Below the pieces are notes generated by a model. The model made no database searches. It was not told where the DNA came from and was given only the letters and a program-made list of their open reading frames with translations. DNA of 64,000 nucleotides from Haemaphysalis longicornis (Eukaryota > Arthropoda > Arachnida > Ixodida > Ixodidae), in contig JABSTR010001154.1 of the NCBI GenBank assembly GCA_013339765.2, positions 310,001-374,000 on the forward strand, in the 5' to 3' direction. Positions 54,115 to 64,000 of the stretch are shown here, piece by piece (positions within the stretch are counted from its first letter, which is position 1; every line of letters begins with the position of its first letter). Both the position numbers and the translations under genes were made by a program.

Positions 54115-54420
54115 ATCCTCCTCCTCCTCTTCCTCCCTTGTTCTCCTTCCATCCCTTCGGCCCCTCATGCTTCGCTCTCCTCCCTTTCCCCCTTTTACAC
54201 AATTCTTCCCAACTCTTCCTAACCCTACTCCCACCACTCCTCATCCCTCACCTTCCCCCACTTTTTCTCTAACCTCTGTCTCTAATTCTCCAGCCCCACT
54301 TTCCCCCATTCCCCCACCTTTCTGACCCTTTCCCTCCCATCCTGCCACATCACTTTACCATTTCCCTCTCCTTCCAAACTGTCCTTTTCCCCATCATCCT
54401 ACACTCCTCACCCACTCTAC
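54115..54420. repeat. Long C/T-rich tract
   Basis: About 300 bases with few purines on the plus strand (CTCCTCCTCTTCCTCCC and so on). Low-complexity polypyrimidine DNA. Confidence 0.85.
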
Positions 54421-54579
54421 CTCTGCTTCCCTGTACAGCCTCCTCTCCCAGGCCACGTGGTCCACCTGTGACCCACGAACGCCAGTGACGCAGAAATTGT
54501 CAGTCATTGACCCTTTGACAAGCAGATCCACCACTGACATCTTTGACTGATTCGGTTGACAAGCAGACCTAGCCCTCGA

Positions 54580-54780
54580 CCAGGGAGTTATACAGACCCC
54601 CAACACCCCCCTAGAATGATTTCGACATTCCCCTAAAAAGATTCCACAACCACCAACCACCACATCAACCCAGGAATTCGTACATACCCCCAACATTCAC
54701 TCAGCACCCCCCCCCCCCCCCCTTATAGAAGGATTTCAACATCCGACGAAATCGATATTCAGGATAAACCCCTGCCCTAG
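54580..54780 (+). repeat. C-run dispersed repeat, copy 3
   Basis: Contains GTTATACAGACCCCCAACAC, then CCAGGAATTCGTACATACCC, C-runs, AGGATTTCAACATCCGACG and AAATCGATATTCAGGATAAA followed by CCCCTG. Full match in order to 2533-2715. Confidence 0.7.
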
Positions 54781-55436
54781 ACTATCGTCTTCAAAAGCCT
54801 AACAGGCGAAAACGAGACAGGGCACAACATGCAAAAGGAGAGCGGGGTGATGGCATGGGATGTGGCATATCGTCAAAACGACTTCTGGAATCACCAATGT
54901 AGCTATTATTACAGTGGAGCTGCTACACTTTTCTATTTTTTTTGCTTGTGTAACCGAGAAAAGCCGCCCGCCCCTGTTCCTCACCCGGACCCACCCTCTC
55001 CCTTTGGCCACCTGTTCGCCTCCGGCACTGCATATTTTGATACAAGATGGCGTGCACTGCCCCTTAAAAACTGTCTTCCCAGCAATGCCTTTGTGTTTGA
55101 AAATGAAGCCGCGTTTAAGCTGGCTTTCCCATATAATGTGTTGCGCAGTGAAGCCTGCTCATTACAAAAAAAAAAAAGGGCCAACTCTCCGCGAACACGG
55201 CGAAAAGAGACCACCGACGACGATCGGGCTGCGAACGACAAGCGTAACAGCGATGCCCGTCGGGTCTCCAAATAGCGCGAGGCGGAAAACGCAAGGCGTC
55301 GGCATGGCTGCAATTCCGCTAAACGCTTCTCCGACGCGCGAGGGCGCGGTGTGAGTGGGAGTTTGTGGACAGCCAATAACCCACAAACAGCTTCAATGGT
55401 CATCCCCCTCCCCAGAGTTGGGTGGCACTGAATTTT

Positions 55437-55874
55437 AACACGAAAGTGTTTTATTTCGGCATACACAAACATTTGGGTGACGTCATATCCGTCACGGAAG
55501 TGACGCCAGTACAACGAAGCATGATCGCTGTTGGTATCCCCTTTGTAGCGGGGTAAAGGGTGCAAGCAAGCGGCCTGTAAAGGGTGCACCCCTGCACACA
55601 GGGTCTTCTTGCGGGGAAGCAACCTTAGAACTAAAGAGTACGTTATACTTAGGGTTGTTCGTTTTCGGGTTTTATATTTTTTTAACACGAAAGTGTATGC
55701 CGGGACACACCAAGATTTCACTGACGTCATATCCGTCACGGAAATGACGCCAGTACACCTTTGCCGAAGTGACCTGGCCGCAGGAAGTCGCTCGCAAAGC
55801 ACACCCACAAGACAGCCGCCGACCCGCAAATCATGCTCAGCTGCAGATTTCGCTGCGCATTTCACTTTCGTGTT
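55437..55874. repeat. AACACGAAAGTG repeat with CRE-like core, two direct copies plus one inverted end
   Basis: AACACGAAAGTG at 55437-55448 and 55684-55695. Each is followed by GTGACGTCATATCCGTCACG or a close variant, then GAA(A/G)TGACGCCAGTACA. The inverted CACTTTCGTGTT at 55863-55874 closes the block. The core has palindromic TGACGTCA and TCCGTCACGGA. Probably a transposon end duplicated in tandem. Confidence 0.6.
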
Positions 55875-56249
55875 TTACCGGTTCCTATGACAGAAAAATC
55901 AACCACTTTTTTTTCGCAATACCTCTCTTTTGCCATACCAAGCTCAATTATTTCCCTCCGCTCCGCCTTAAAGCCGTGCGAGAAAGCCAACTCGAAGAGC
56001 TGATGTGCTTGATTAGAGGTAAAGCCAACTTTTTGCACCGTTACCCAGGTATGCAAGGAAACATTTTCTTTTTGTCGATGAAAGAAAACGAGCCCACAGA
56101 GTAGGCTTTTGTTTTTCTTCTGATTTACGGATGTTTTTAATGCTTTTGTGAACACTCTAATTAAAGAAGAGGAGGCCTGATAGATAGTTATCTCTGGGGC
56201 CACTTTTCGCCTAGGATAAACAGAGGGGTTAAAATGACAAAACATTGAA

Positions 56250-56370
56250 TCATTCCGTCACCAAAGTAGGTAACATACTTTGTTACCTACTTGTTGTCTT
56301 TGTTACCTAGAAAGTGGTAACAATACTTGTTACCTACATACTTGTTAGCTTTGTTACAAGTAGGTAAATA
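56250..56370. repeat. TGTTACCTAC short repeats
   Basis: GTAGGTAACA and TGTTACCTAC occur several times in both orientations and can form hairpins. Confidence 0.6.
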
Positions 56371-56599
56371 AACAATTGCTCCAGCCGGAAGAAAAAAATA
56401 CTGTGTTCAACGCCGAAGTATTTCTGGAAGTGCCCAACGGAAGAATAGGAACACAGTGGCGCAGGCATACCTGCACGCATCCACCTACTGTGCAATGTAA
56501 GAAATGGATGAATCACCTCCGAGATGTTTCCGAACAGCACCCGGGGCGCAATTCCTGCTACTCCAGTGAAAATTAAGGGACACGAACCTAATCAGTTCT

Positions 56600-57299
56600 G
56601 CGATCTGTTTTTGTTTTATCTCGCCAGCGCGCGGCTGCAGTATTTATTTACTGGCACGTCGGTAAGTCCGAACGTTCAGCTGTAGTGAGGGCTTCCCGAG
56701 AATTGCACGGGCGGGGTTGGGGGGATAATAAGAAAGAAGAGAACGCAAATAAAACAAAAGTACCAACAACAACAACAAAAAAAGGCGATGTTCCGAGAGC
56801 GGCCGGGGAGTTGTCGGAAGCTGGGACCGCGTTGAAGCGTGATGTACCGGTCCTGCAGAATTGAAAACGGTAACAGCACGCGGGGCTCACGCGTCGATGC
56901 CGCGAGCCTGGCGTGATTAACATGCGGCGCAGGAACGAAGAGCGCGCGGTTGACTGCATCGGCGCGCGCGCGGTGCGAAAATGAAGTGGCCAGCCGCGCT
57001 GTTTACGCGAGGCTTGGCGCCGGCGTGACGTCACCCCCGGCTGCTTGGGATACCTTGAGTCACTCGCTTCCGCTCACCCCCCTTTCTTCGGGTCTCTCTC
57101 AGCTTTCTTTCCGCTGCAGCTCGTTTCTGAACCCTTGGGTTGTTTTTATACTACCGCTCCAGGAGAGGAGCAGCCGCTATCCCGTGTGGCCCTAACGCCT
57201 CCTCTGCAATTAGTGTCCGTAGGTCGGGTTCGTCACAACGCTCCAGCACAACCAATAGAAGTAAGCAAGAGTGCGAAATCGGCGAGAGGCTAGGGGCCC
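56600..57299. other. CpG-rich stretch, no gene recognised
   Basis: High CpG with TGACGTCA at 57028. It could be a promoter area, but no exon follows on either strand that I can support. Confidence 0.25.
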
Positions 57300-57490
57300 A
57301 AACCCGCCGCGGTGGCTCAGCGGCAGCAAAGGCGTTGGGCTGCTGATCACGAGGACGCGGGCTCGACTGCGGCCGCGGTGGTTGCTTTTCTGATGGAGGC
57401 GGAAGGCGAAAACACCCATGTGCCGAGATGTCGGCGCACGCTAAAGATCCCCAGTCGAAATCAATCCGAAGCCCTCGGCGCACCTCATAA
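57300..57490 (+). mobile_element. Ruka-like tRNA-derived SINE, copy 3
   Basis: CCCGCCGCGGTGGCTCAGCGG head, TTTTCTGATGGAGGC, CGCACGCTAAAGATCCCC and CGCACCTCATAACCGCGAGG. The B-box (GGCTCGACTGC) is mutated. Confidence 0.88.
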
Positions 57491-57571
57491 CCGCGAGGTG
57501 CAGCTTTTGCGCGTTAACCCCCCCCCCCCCCCCCCCCCCCTTTTTTTTTTGGATAAGAACACAGCAAACAA

Positions 57572-57676
57572 CTTTAATGAAAAATGGCACCTGCGCAGGG
57601 ATGCATAGCGCAATGATGGCCGCCATGCACGCCCGACGTTTAGTCCCTGCGCAGAAATAAATTTTTCATTAACATT
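57572..57676. repeat. Short foldback
   Basis: AATGAAAAATGGCACCTGCGCAGGGA pairs with TCCCTGCGCAGAAATAAATTTTTCATT. The right arm has a few extra bases. Confidence 0.6.
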
Positions 57677-58147
57677 GTACGTTGGGCCTAGTCATCCGCC
57701 GACTTCGCACTCTCAATTGCCCACATTTGATCGGTCATGCTGAAGCGTTTTGGCGAAGCCGATCCACGGACACTTCTTGGAGCGCAGTCATAGCGCCTAT
57801 ACATATAAACAAACGTCTATCATCAGGGGGTAGATATGAAATTAATGCAAGACGACGCTTTCCTGAGTAAACCTGACAAAAACTTGTATGTAAGGCAGCA
57901 CACTTTCCCACTCGCCTATCGCGGTGCCCGGCAATCAAAAACTCCGCGCTATTGCACCCTTCCGCGCCCTACTGCACTCGGCTTCTGCGTGCCTACAGGC
58001 ACGCAGAAACCAGCGCGCCGTTGAGCCTGTTTTCTTTTTTCTCTCCGACCTATAAAGTCGCCCCTTGGCCGCGGACGGCCTCTGTTCGGTATAACCGCTT
58101 TTTGAGACAACGGAAAGCTTTCCGTTTGTGTCCGTCTTTGAGACACG

Positions 58148-58258
58148 GAGAGAGAGAGAGAGAGAGAGAGAGATGAGGAGAGAGATGAGAGAGAGAGTGA
58201 GAGAGAGAGAGAGAGAGAGAGATAGAGAGAGGAGAGATAGAGAGAGAGAGAGAGAGAG
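58148..58258. repeat. (GA)n microsatellite
   Basis: About 110 bases of imperfect GA/GAGA repeats. Confidence 0.95.
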
Positions 58259-58326
58259 GCTTAGCGCGAAGAAAGGGAAGCCTCTCTCCCTCTCTCTCTG
58301 TTTAGCAGTTCGCACTGGTGACATCC

Positions 58327-58415
58327 TCGGGTACAAGTTAAGAGAACAGTAGTATTAACTCTATGTAAGAACGGCAACAGAAGTTGCCGCGCTGTGCCTC
58401 ATCACCGCAGCCGAA
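58327..58415 (+). repeat. Short dispersed repeat, second copy
   Basis: Matches 3833-3903, with 'agaacagtagtattaactct' inserted after the first block. Confidence 0.6.
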
Positions 58416-59436
58416 TGTACTCCGCGCGGCGCAAGTAGTGCGTTACTGGGAATATTTTGAACATGGCACTACATTTTGGATTGGACTGAATACGCTTACA
58501 AACTACTGCAGCGACGGCAAACAAACTACGTGAGAGAGAAGGCAGACGATATCACGCATTCACAGCAAATCTCCTTTCAAAACGCGCGCGCCCGTTGACA
58601 TCCGGGATCGTCGCTTAGCCGCAGTGGCACCGTACATGAGCTACTGCCGTTCTTTACTTGTTCCCGGTGTAGCAACGCGAACACCAGCGCAAAAGCTACG
58701 TTCACTGCTCTATTGGCATCGCGGTGCACAACGTTGCTTCGATTACACCTCGTAATCAGCGCATTCATTCCGTCACACCGCAAGCATCGTGACAGTGCCC
58801 GGGTCGAGACAAAGGCTCAGATATCAGAACAAAACAGGGACTGATTACCCCCGTATTTCCCCGCCATCGCCGGTGAAGCACGACACGGTGAACAAGAACA
58901 CACAGCGAAGGCGGGAAAATATTGCTGGAACACGCGGCCGGAACCCCGCGGCTTTCTCTACAAGGGAGCTCAGAACCCACCGGGGTAGCCATGCGCACTC
59001 AGGATGAAAAAAAAAAAAGGAACGACAGAGGGGAGGTTCGAGCAACAGCGTATGTCGCCAGCGAAGCACACGCGCGCTGAAGCTGATCTAGTCGGACAGG
59101 CCGCGCGAACGCGCGCTTGACTGCGCGCTGCCTGCCGCGTGGAGCCGAGGACTGTCAAGACGAGTGTGGCCGCTCCCTTCCCGGCATTCCACCGACGTTG
59201 TCGTCTTCCACTGCGGCACAGGAGGCACTGACAGCCCCCCTTGCGCAACGGCGTAAGTTCTGGCAGCGTGCCTGAATGTGTTCGCCGCGACCCCGCCTCC
59301 AGGATGCAAGGAGAACGCGTGCCTAGCAGCTCCCGCGATATGAAAACTGTCACGCCCGCTCTGGTCCCCAGTTTCGACTTCGCGGGGTAAAGTAACTAAG
59401 CCAAGCCAACTGCCGTCCTATAGGGCTTAAATTAGG

Positions 59437-59683
59437 CCGAGAAAAAAGTGCAGATGGGCTGGACACGCAATGCGGAGATCGCACAACTGACGGACCACTA
59501 AGTCACCGAGAGACAAGACCAGGGAGTAGAGGAAAACCGTTAGCTCAATGGAAGGTTGAGACAGGGAGATTCGGCGGCAAAGAACGGATTCGGACAGCGC
59601 AGAATACGAGCAGTGGAAAGTCAACGGGGGAACCTCTCAACCTTCAATGAACGTGAACGGGCTCGAGATGATGGTGACGATGC
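59437..59683 (+). pseudogene. Worn RTE-like LINE 3' end
   Basis: One frame reads KCRWAGHAMRR, then after a stop TTKSPRDKTR, and the end MNVNGLEMMVTML from a GAGATGATGGTGACGATG trinucleotide-like tail. KW(R)WAGHVMRR is typical of RTE-type C-termini (compare 29634-29927). Three internal stops and weak similarity make this uncertain. Confidence 0.4.
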
Positions 59684-61925
59684 TTTAAGGGGACAGCCAA
59701 CCAATTTTTGTGGAGTGTATGATATCTCAAATAAAAAGCGGCATCGCCTAAAACAGCCCGAGCCAAAACCGTTCAAACAACAGCGCCCTAGAGCTTCTGA
59801 AAGGGGAATTTTTAGACCTGGTGCCAGCCTTGCGAATGCTGCTAAAACGAATGTTCGGCCCCGTGACTGTGAGCCGTGCGGCAACATACTCTCAACTGCA
59901 CGCGAACTGAAAACGGTGCCTAAAGCTTGTCACCAGCTACGACAATAATAAAATGCAATATTTCCTATTCCTTCGTGCGGTTTCTGAATCTCGCGTTGTA
60001 ACCGACGGAGCTGTTGTATACGTACAATAGCGTCGCGTTTAGGCACTACACGGCGGCGCAACCTTTCAGGTTTCATAAAGATTAGAACCAAATAAAATTC
60101 TTTCCGCCAATTTATTTAGAATTCCTTGTGGTTACTCCACTACATAAAACGCTGGCTTTCATTAAGCTAGGGTGAGAGGGAGACAGACATTTAATACCCT
60201 GGTGGGCAGGAGGACATTCTCAGGGCTTCCACCCAGTGAGAGGCACCTTTTCAGATGCCTTGGTGCTGGCTGACAGACACGCACTCCATAAATAGCGGTT
60301 GTCTGACCCTTTAAACGTCGCATGGCGACAGGGAATGGATACCTTTTAACAGCGAAGTTGTTGAGCAAACCGCTGGTGTATGCTGTCCGCACTTTTAAAA
60401 ATATGCGCTACGAAATTGGCGAGCGCTGCAGGCGTGCCTCGAGCGCACGTTCTCAAGCCAAACATACCCACTTAAGGAGATTGGCAAACAATGCCCACAA
60501 ACTCCAGAGTTCGCCGTATCGTTGCAAAACTCGCTTGGAACTATAAGAGACATGTCATAGCGTACGTCCCTCGTTCGTTCATCCTCGTGTCGTCGTGCGC
60601 ATGCATTGTAGACTAGAATGTCGAGGCTGCTGCAGGTGATCCTTGACTCCACATGGCCCGGCCTATGCGGGTAGTTCACACGGCTGAGGGGGAAGAGGCA
60701 GCTCTGCTTTGAGAGGCCCGGCGTGCAAAGCATATACGATAGAGACGATAAGTCGCGCTTGCAGAGTGGCGTACGAGAGCGTCGACCAAAACGACGAGCT
60801 CCCTCTGGCCTTGGTCAACATAAGATAACTGAAATGCCACGCCGCCGACGTCAATCACGACACCATAACGATACTAAAACTCAGCTATGTGTCCGTCAAT
60901 GATCACCTACAACAGCTTCGCCATTGAAGTCTTGCGGGTGAGTGCAAGCTTCCCTGAATTTTTTTTACGAGTACGCTATGACACGCAATGTCGAAGAGTT
61001 AAATGCCTCACGACACCCCCCCCCCCTTCCTCCCCCTCACCCTTAAAAAAAAAACAGGATTTCAGTTCTCAAATCAAATCACCAATCAGGCCGCGGCGGC
61101 CCCAGTGTCGCCCGCTGCTCAAAGCCCATTAACTCCCGAGCGAAACCCCTGAAAACTCGAGGCACCAACGGGCTTTGTCGCTAACGATCGCCAAAATCTC
61201 GCAATGTGCGTTGCTTAACGCTTGACAGTGGCGCGCGATTCGTGCTACGGTCAAGCGCGACTGCATGTAAGTTTGAGGACTGCGACGACTTTGCGAATGG
61301 CCGGGCCGGCAACGTCGGAACTTTGGGGAAATGCGCTCGCAACTACGAGGATGCAGTGCCTTCCAAAAAAACAAAACAAAAAAAAAAAAACCACTAAAAA
61401 AGCGGTGACGTCACAGGGTTTCGCTGCCATTCGTTCCCTGGCTCGGCCTCCACAAAGAGCCGTTGTATCCAGTCGACGTAAGGCCGTGTACCATGTCATA
61501 AAGACGCCTCACAACCTTCGCATAATGACGTCGGTGACGGTTTTATGGCCCTCGAAGTCCCGTTCCTGCTTGCGGCGTCGCTGATCGGAAGCTGCCTGCT
61601 TCCCGATAGTACGTATGAAGCGTAGTACGTATGGTAGTACGTATGAAGCTCTTCGGTGTAACGCGCCGCCAATGTTGGCCGTTGCCACGTTGACTGTGCT
61701 TCGGCCGCGCCGCCGCAGCCCCCGGCCGCTTCAAGCTGTGCTTTTCACGCAGTAGCTCGCTGCGTGCAAGCTCTGCGTGCTGCGAAAGAGACCCTTTATC
61801 CCTCCCTCCCCCGCATTTCTAAGTCCTCCAACCTGCTTCTTTAGCGCATGTGCACGACGTTGTGAGGAGGAGTTTTCTGCGTACACGGGAGCACCAGATT
61901 TCCTTTTCAGCCAGCCATATAAAGC
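59684..61925. other. Unrecognised 2.2 kb
   Basis: TTTAAGGGGACAGCCAACC at 59681 resembles the ends of TTAAAGGG elements. A C-run lies at 61013-61026 and an A-run at 61378-61391. No gene recognised. Confidence 0.35.
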
Positions 61926-63126
61926 TTAAAGGGGCACTGACACAAAAATTTTGCATCTTGTTTTTTTTTTTTTGTTGCGATAAGTAGTTAGTGACCTACT
62001 TATAACCTGTAGAAACCTCATTTGCTTCAGCGTGCGACGGTTGTTTAATTAGAGGCATTTTCAATGCGGCCAGTCGCAGTTTCGGTTTCAGCGAGTGCCG
62101 CGAAACGATGGATTTTGTGGATTTTGTGTGAACAAAGCTGACCACGTGACCGTCGGAGGGATATCACAGAGCAGAGCCGCCGTAGCACTGTCGAATCCGC
62201 ATCGGCGGCAGTTTCTGCGAATGCCCCCACGTACTGATCTCGTGAGGTGCTTAATTAAAAAGCGACCGTGGATGTGACGCAGGCGCTGCGAGTGCAAATG
62301 CTACCGCGGCTAAAGAACGACGCGCGACGCTCGAGACGGTGGGTGGCAAGACGCGCGCTTGGGAGCAGCCGGCCGGTCTGCCTACAGGTCCGCCTACAGA
62401 TGTGTTCGGCTTAGCACTGCGGCGGATATTCGAGTGCCGCTCTCGTAAGCGGTGCAGATGACAATTTTTAATGCAACCCGCCATCGCATCATTAACTCCT
62501 TTCTCATGTAAGCCACCATGGTCGGGACTTGGGGTCAATTTCGTGCAGCGGTAACAAGCTGTCACTCGAGCTACCTGCGCCGGCCTGGGCCACTTTGCGG
62601 CCGTGGCCGCCGCCTGCACAGTGACCGTGCGACTAGCTCAATGGGCTTTTCGTGCCTGCGGCGCGTTTTCGCATCCAATGGTAATAAACAGTAATAGAAA
62701 CAGAGTGCCTGGAATCGCTGTAGAACTTTGGTCGCGGCCAGCTGCCCGATGAGCTGACGAAATCAGGGGCGCCTCCGCCGCCAACGATCGGGTCGTTCGT
62801 TCTCGAGAGCAGAAGCTCCGCCCTCCGGCCCTCCGATTGGAGCGGCGAGCCGGGCGAGCCGGCGAAAAACGCCGGCAGTGCGGAGCGGCAAACACAAACT
62901 CGTGACGTGTTTAGATGTTGTTTATTTACACCATATCCTCGGGATGTCGATTGCGCGTGGTCCTCTGCTGGCTGCTCGGTTGCATTTCGCACACTTTAAA
63001 ATTGATTTTAAATATGTTCTAGGCTGTATTCGCCGCTGATATTTTGCAGATGATGTATATGTGTTCCCACCAATCTATCTCCGAAGTTATCTCGCCTTCA
63101 AAAGTTTGTGTCAGCTTTGCCTTTAA
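61926..63126. mobile_element. 1.2-kb TIR element with TTAA edges
   Basis: The left end is TTAAAGGGGCACTGACACAA followed by AAATTTTGCA. The right end, read on the other strand, is TTAAAGGCAAAGCTGACACA followed by AACTTTTGAAGG. The inside is GC-rich and shows no transposase. TTAA at both outer edges could be a target duplication, as with piggyBac, but the AGGG start does not follow the usual piggyBac CCC. Confidence 0.55.
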
Positions 63127-63790
63127 AGGAATTTTGAACGACGTCCCAAACACGAACACTCCAACACGATCGCATCTCTCCAAAGCGGACGTGCTTGAGC
63201 CCGCGCTTGCGGGCAATGGAGCGCCCGGCGCGATAATTAATCATTGTCGACTGGCCACGAAGCGGCTGCCTGCGCTGTGAACGTGGTCGTGAATATGGCG
63301 TAGGCCAAGGCCTAACGAAGCGAGACAAATAGACCTCTGGGTACACCGGTCGCAACTTTGACTCGCCGTATACTGCAGGCCAGCATGGAGGGCCATTTCG
63401 GACCGAGGACAACGACGGGATAAAAAGGTTGTTCGAGCGACCAGATGAACATAAAGGAAAAAAAGAAATCCTCGGGGCACTTAAGTTTACGTTCGTGCTT
63501 TGAAGGCGACAACATCGTGGCTTCCCCTGGCGATACTTAACAAATACTTCTTCCTTCTCTTTTCCAAGCTTTATTTTGTTCGTCTTTTAGGCGCGACGGT
63601 TACTTTGACAGCCGGGCTGGCAACACTTAATGCCCCAGCATAAGAGTTCTCCGTGGATGGCGTACGCCCGTTCTACTCACGTGCTGTCACATTAATCTGT
63701 CGCGCGGCCCACACTATATAGCTAACTCCTGCTCCGCCGCTGGCAACGCATTCCGCTCCTACACTGGATACCCGGGTTCCGTTCCCGTAC

Positions 63791-63996
63791 AAACCCGCCG
63801 TTTTGGCTCTGTGGCCAAGGCGTTGTTATGTTGCTGAGGCAAAGGACGCCTGCTCGGTCCCGGCAGCGGTGGCAGCTTTTCAAATGGAGGCCAAAAGCGA
63901 AAGTGTCGAGGTTTCGGCGCACGTCAGAGATCCCCCCCCCCCCAGGTGGTCCGCATTAATCCGGGGAAGAGCACTCCACTACGGCATGCCTCGTAA
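63791..63996 (+). mobile_element. Ruka-like tRNA-derived SINE, copy 4
   Basis: Degenerate: CCCGCCGTTTTGGCTCTGTGG head, TTTTCAAATGGAGGCCAAAA, CGCACGTCAGAGATCCCC and CACTACGGCATGCCTCGTAA. A C-run of ten interrupts the body at 63934. Confidence 0.8.
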
Positions 63997-64000
63997 CGCA

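Noticed and set aside
54981..55865. 294-codon open frame on the minus strand
   Set aside because: It runs across the tandem AACACGAAAGTG repeat and a homopolymer, translates repeats twice, and has no domain. Likely chance in GC-rich repeat DNA.
56600..57299. CpG island promoter
   Set aside because: CpG-rich repeats are common throughout the right part of the window and no exon follows; not supported beyond composition.
58128..58352. Glu/Arg repeat protein
   Set aside because: It is only a translation of the (GA)n microsatellite.
59556..59948. 130-codon open frame as a host gene
   Set aside because: Its first part overlaps the worn RTE end in another frame, and the rest follows a TTTAAGGGG repeat terminus.
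52700..64000. Upstream TRIM9 exons (RING, B-box, coiled coil) in the right part of the window
   Set aside because: I looked for Cys/His-rich RING or B-box patterns and the first half of FN3 on the minus strand and found none I could support.

Overview
The window is animal nuclear DNA, most probably from a hard (ixodid) tick. The main reason is four copies of a tRNA-derived SINE with the features of the tick family Ruka: an A-box, a B-box and a conserved tail with 'ttttctgatggaggcgaaaa' (23851, 40559, 57300, 63791). The dense mixture of Ty3/Gypsy, CR1-like and RTE-like LINEs, Penelope-like elements and MITEs fits a large tick genome. There are no bacterial gene layouts, CRISPR arrays or operons.

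The only clear host gene is the 3' end of a TRIM9-type (TRIM9/TRIM67) E3 ubiquitin ligase on the minus strand. Three exons are visible: half of an FN3 domain (51361-51499) and two exons of the SPRY domain (45013-45237 and 37449-37862). They join in frame with GT-AG borders across introns of 6.1 and 7.2 kb. The RING, B-box, coiled-coil and COS parts must lie to the right of the window or in exons not recognised. The last exon carries a one-base insertion near the end of SPRY.

Region by region: 387-1798 holds a broken MULE transposase with a FLYWCH finger. 2.5-7.7 kb is mostly unrecognised, with C-rich and foldback repeats. 7757-14889 is a Ty3/Gypsy pol gene with its 3' LTR, split by nested insertions: a 717-bp solo LTR, a 2.3-kb long-TIR element that itself carries a MITE, a second copy of that MITE in opposite orientation, and a LINE 3' end inside the LTR. 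15.8-31.5 kb is a patchwork of a second Gypsy fragment, foldbacks, tandem repeats, SINEs, an RTE LINE stub with target-site duplications, and a duplicated block with a Harbinger-like MITE in one copy only. 31.5-37.4 kb holds a LINE C-terminus and the possible TRIM9 3' UTR. The TRIM9 introns hold a large palindrome, a 2.2-kb LINE, and a second LINE split by two head-to-head Penelope-like elements carrying GIY-YIG endonuclease sequence. Right of the FN3 exon lie a pogo-like element with a possible C-terminal PCNA-binding motif, microsatellites, SINEs and a 1.2-kb TIR element. Large stretches (about 3.9-7.4, 17.8-22.9 and 52.7-54.1 kb, and much of 59.7-61.9 kb) contain nothing I can identify.
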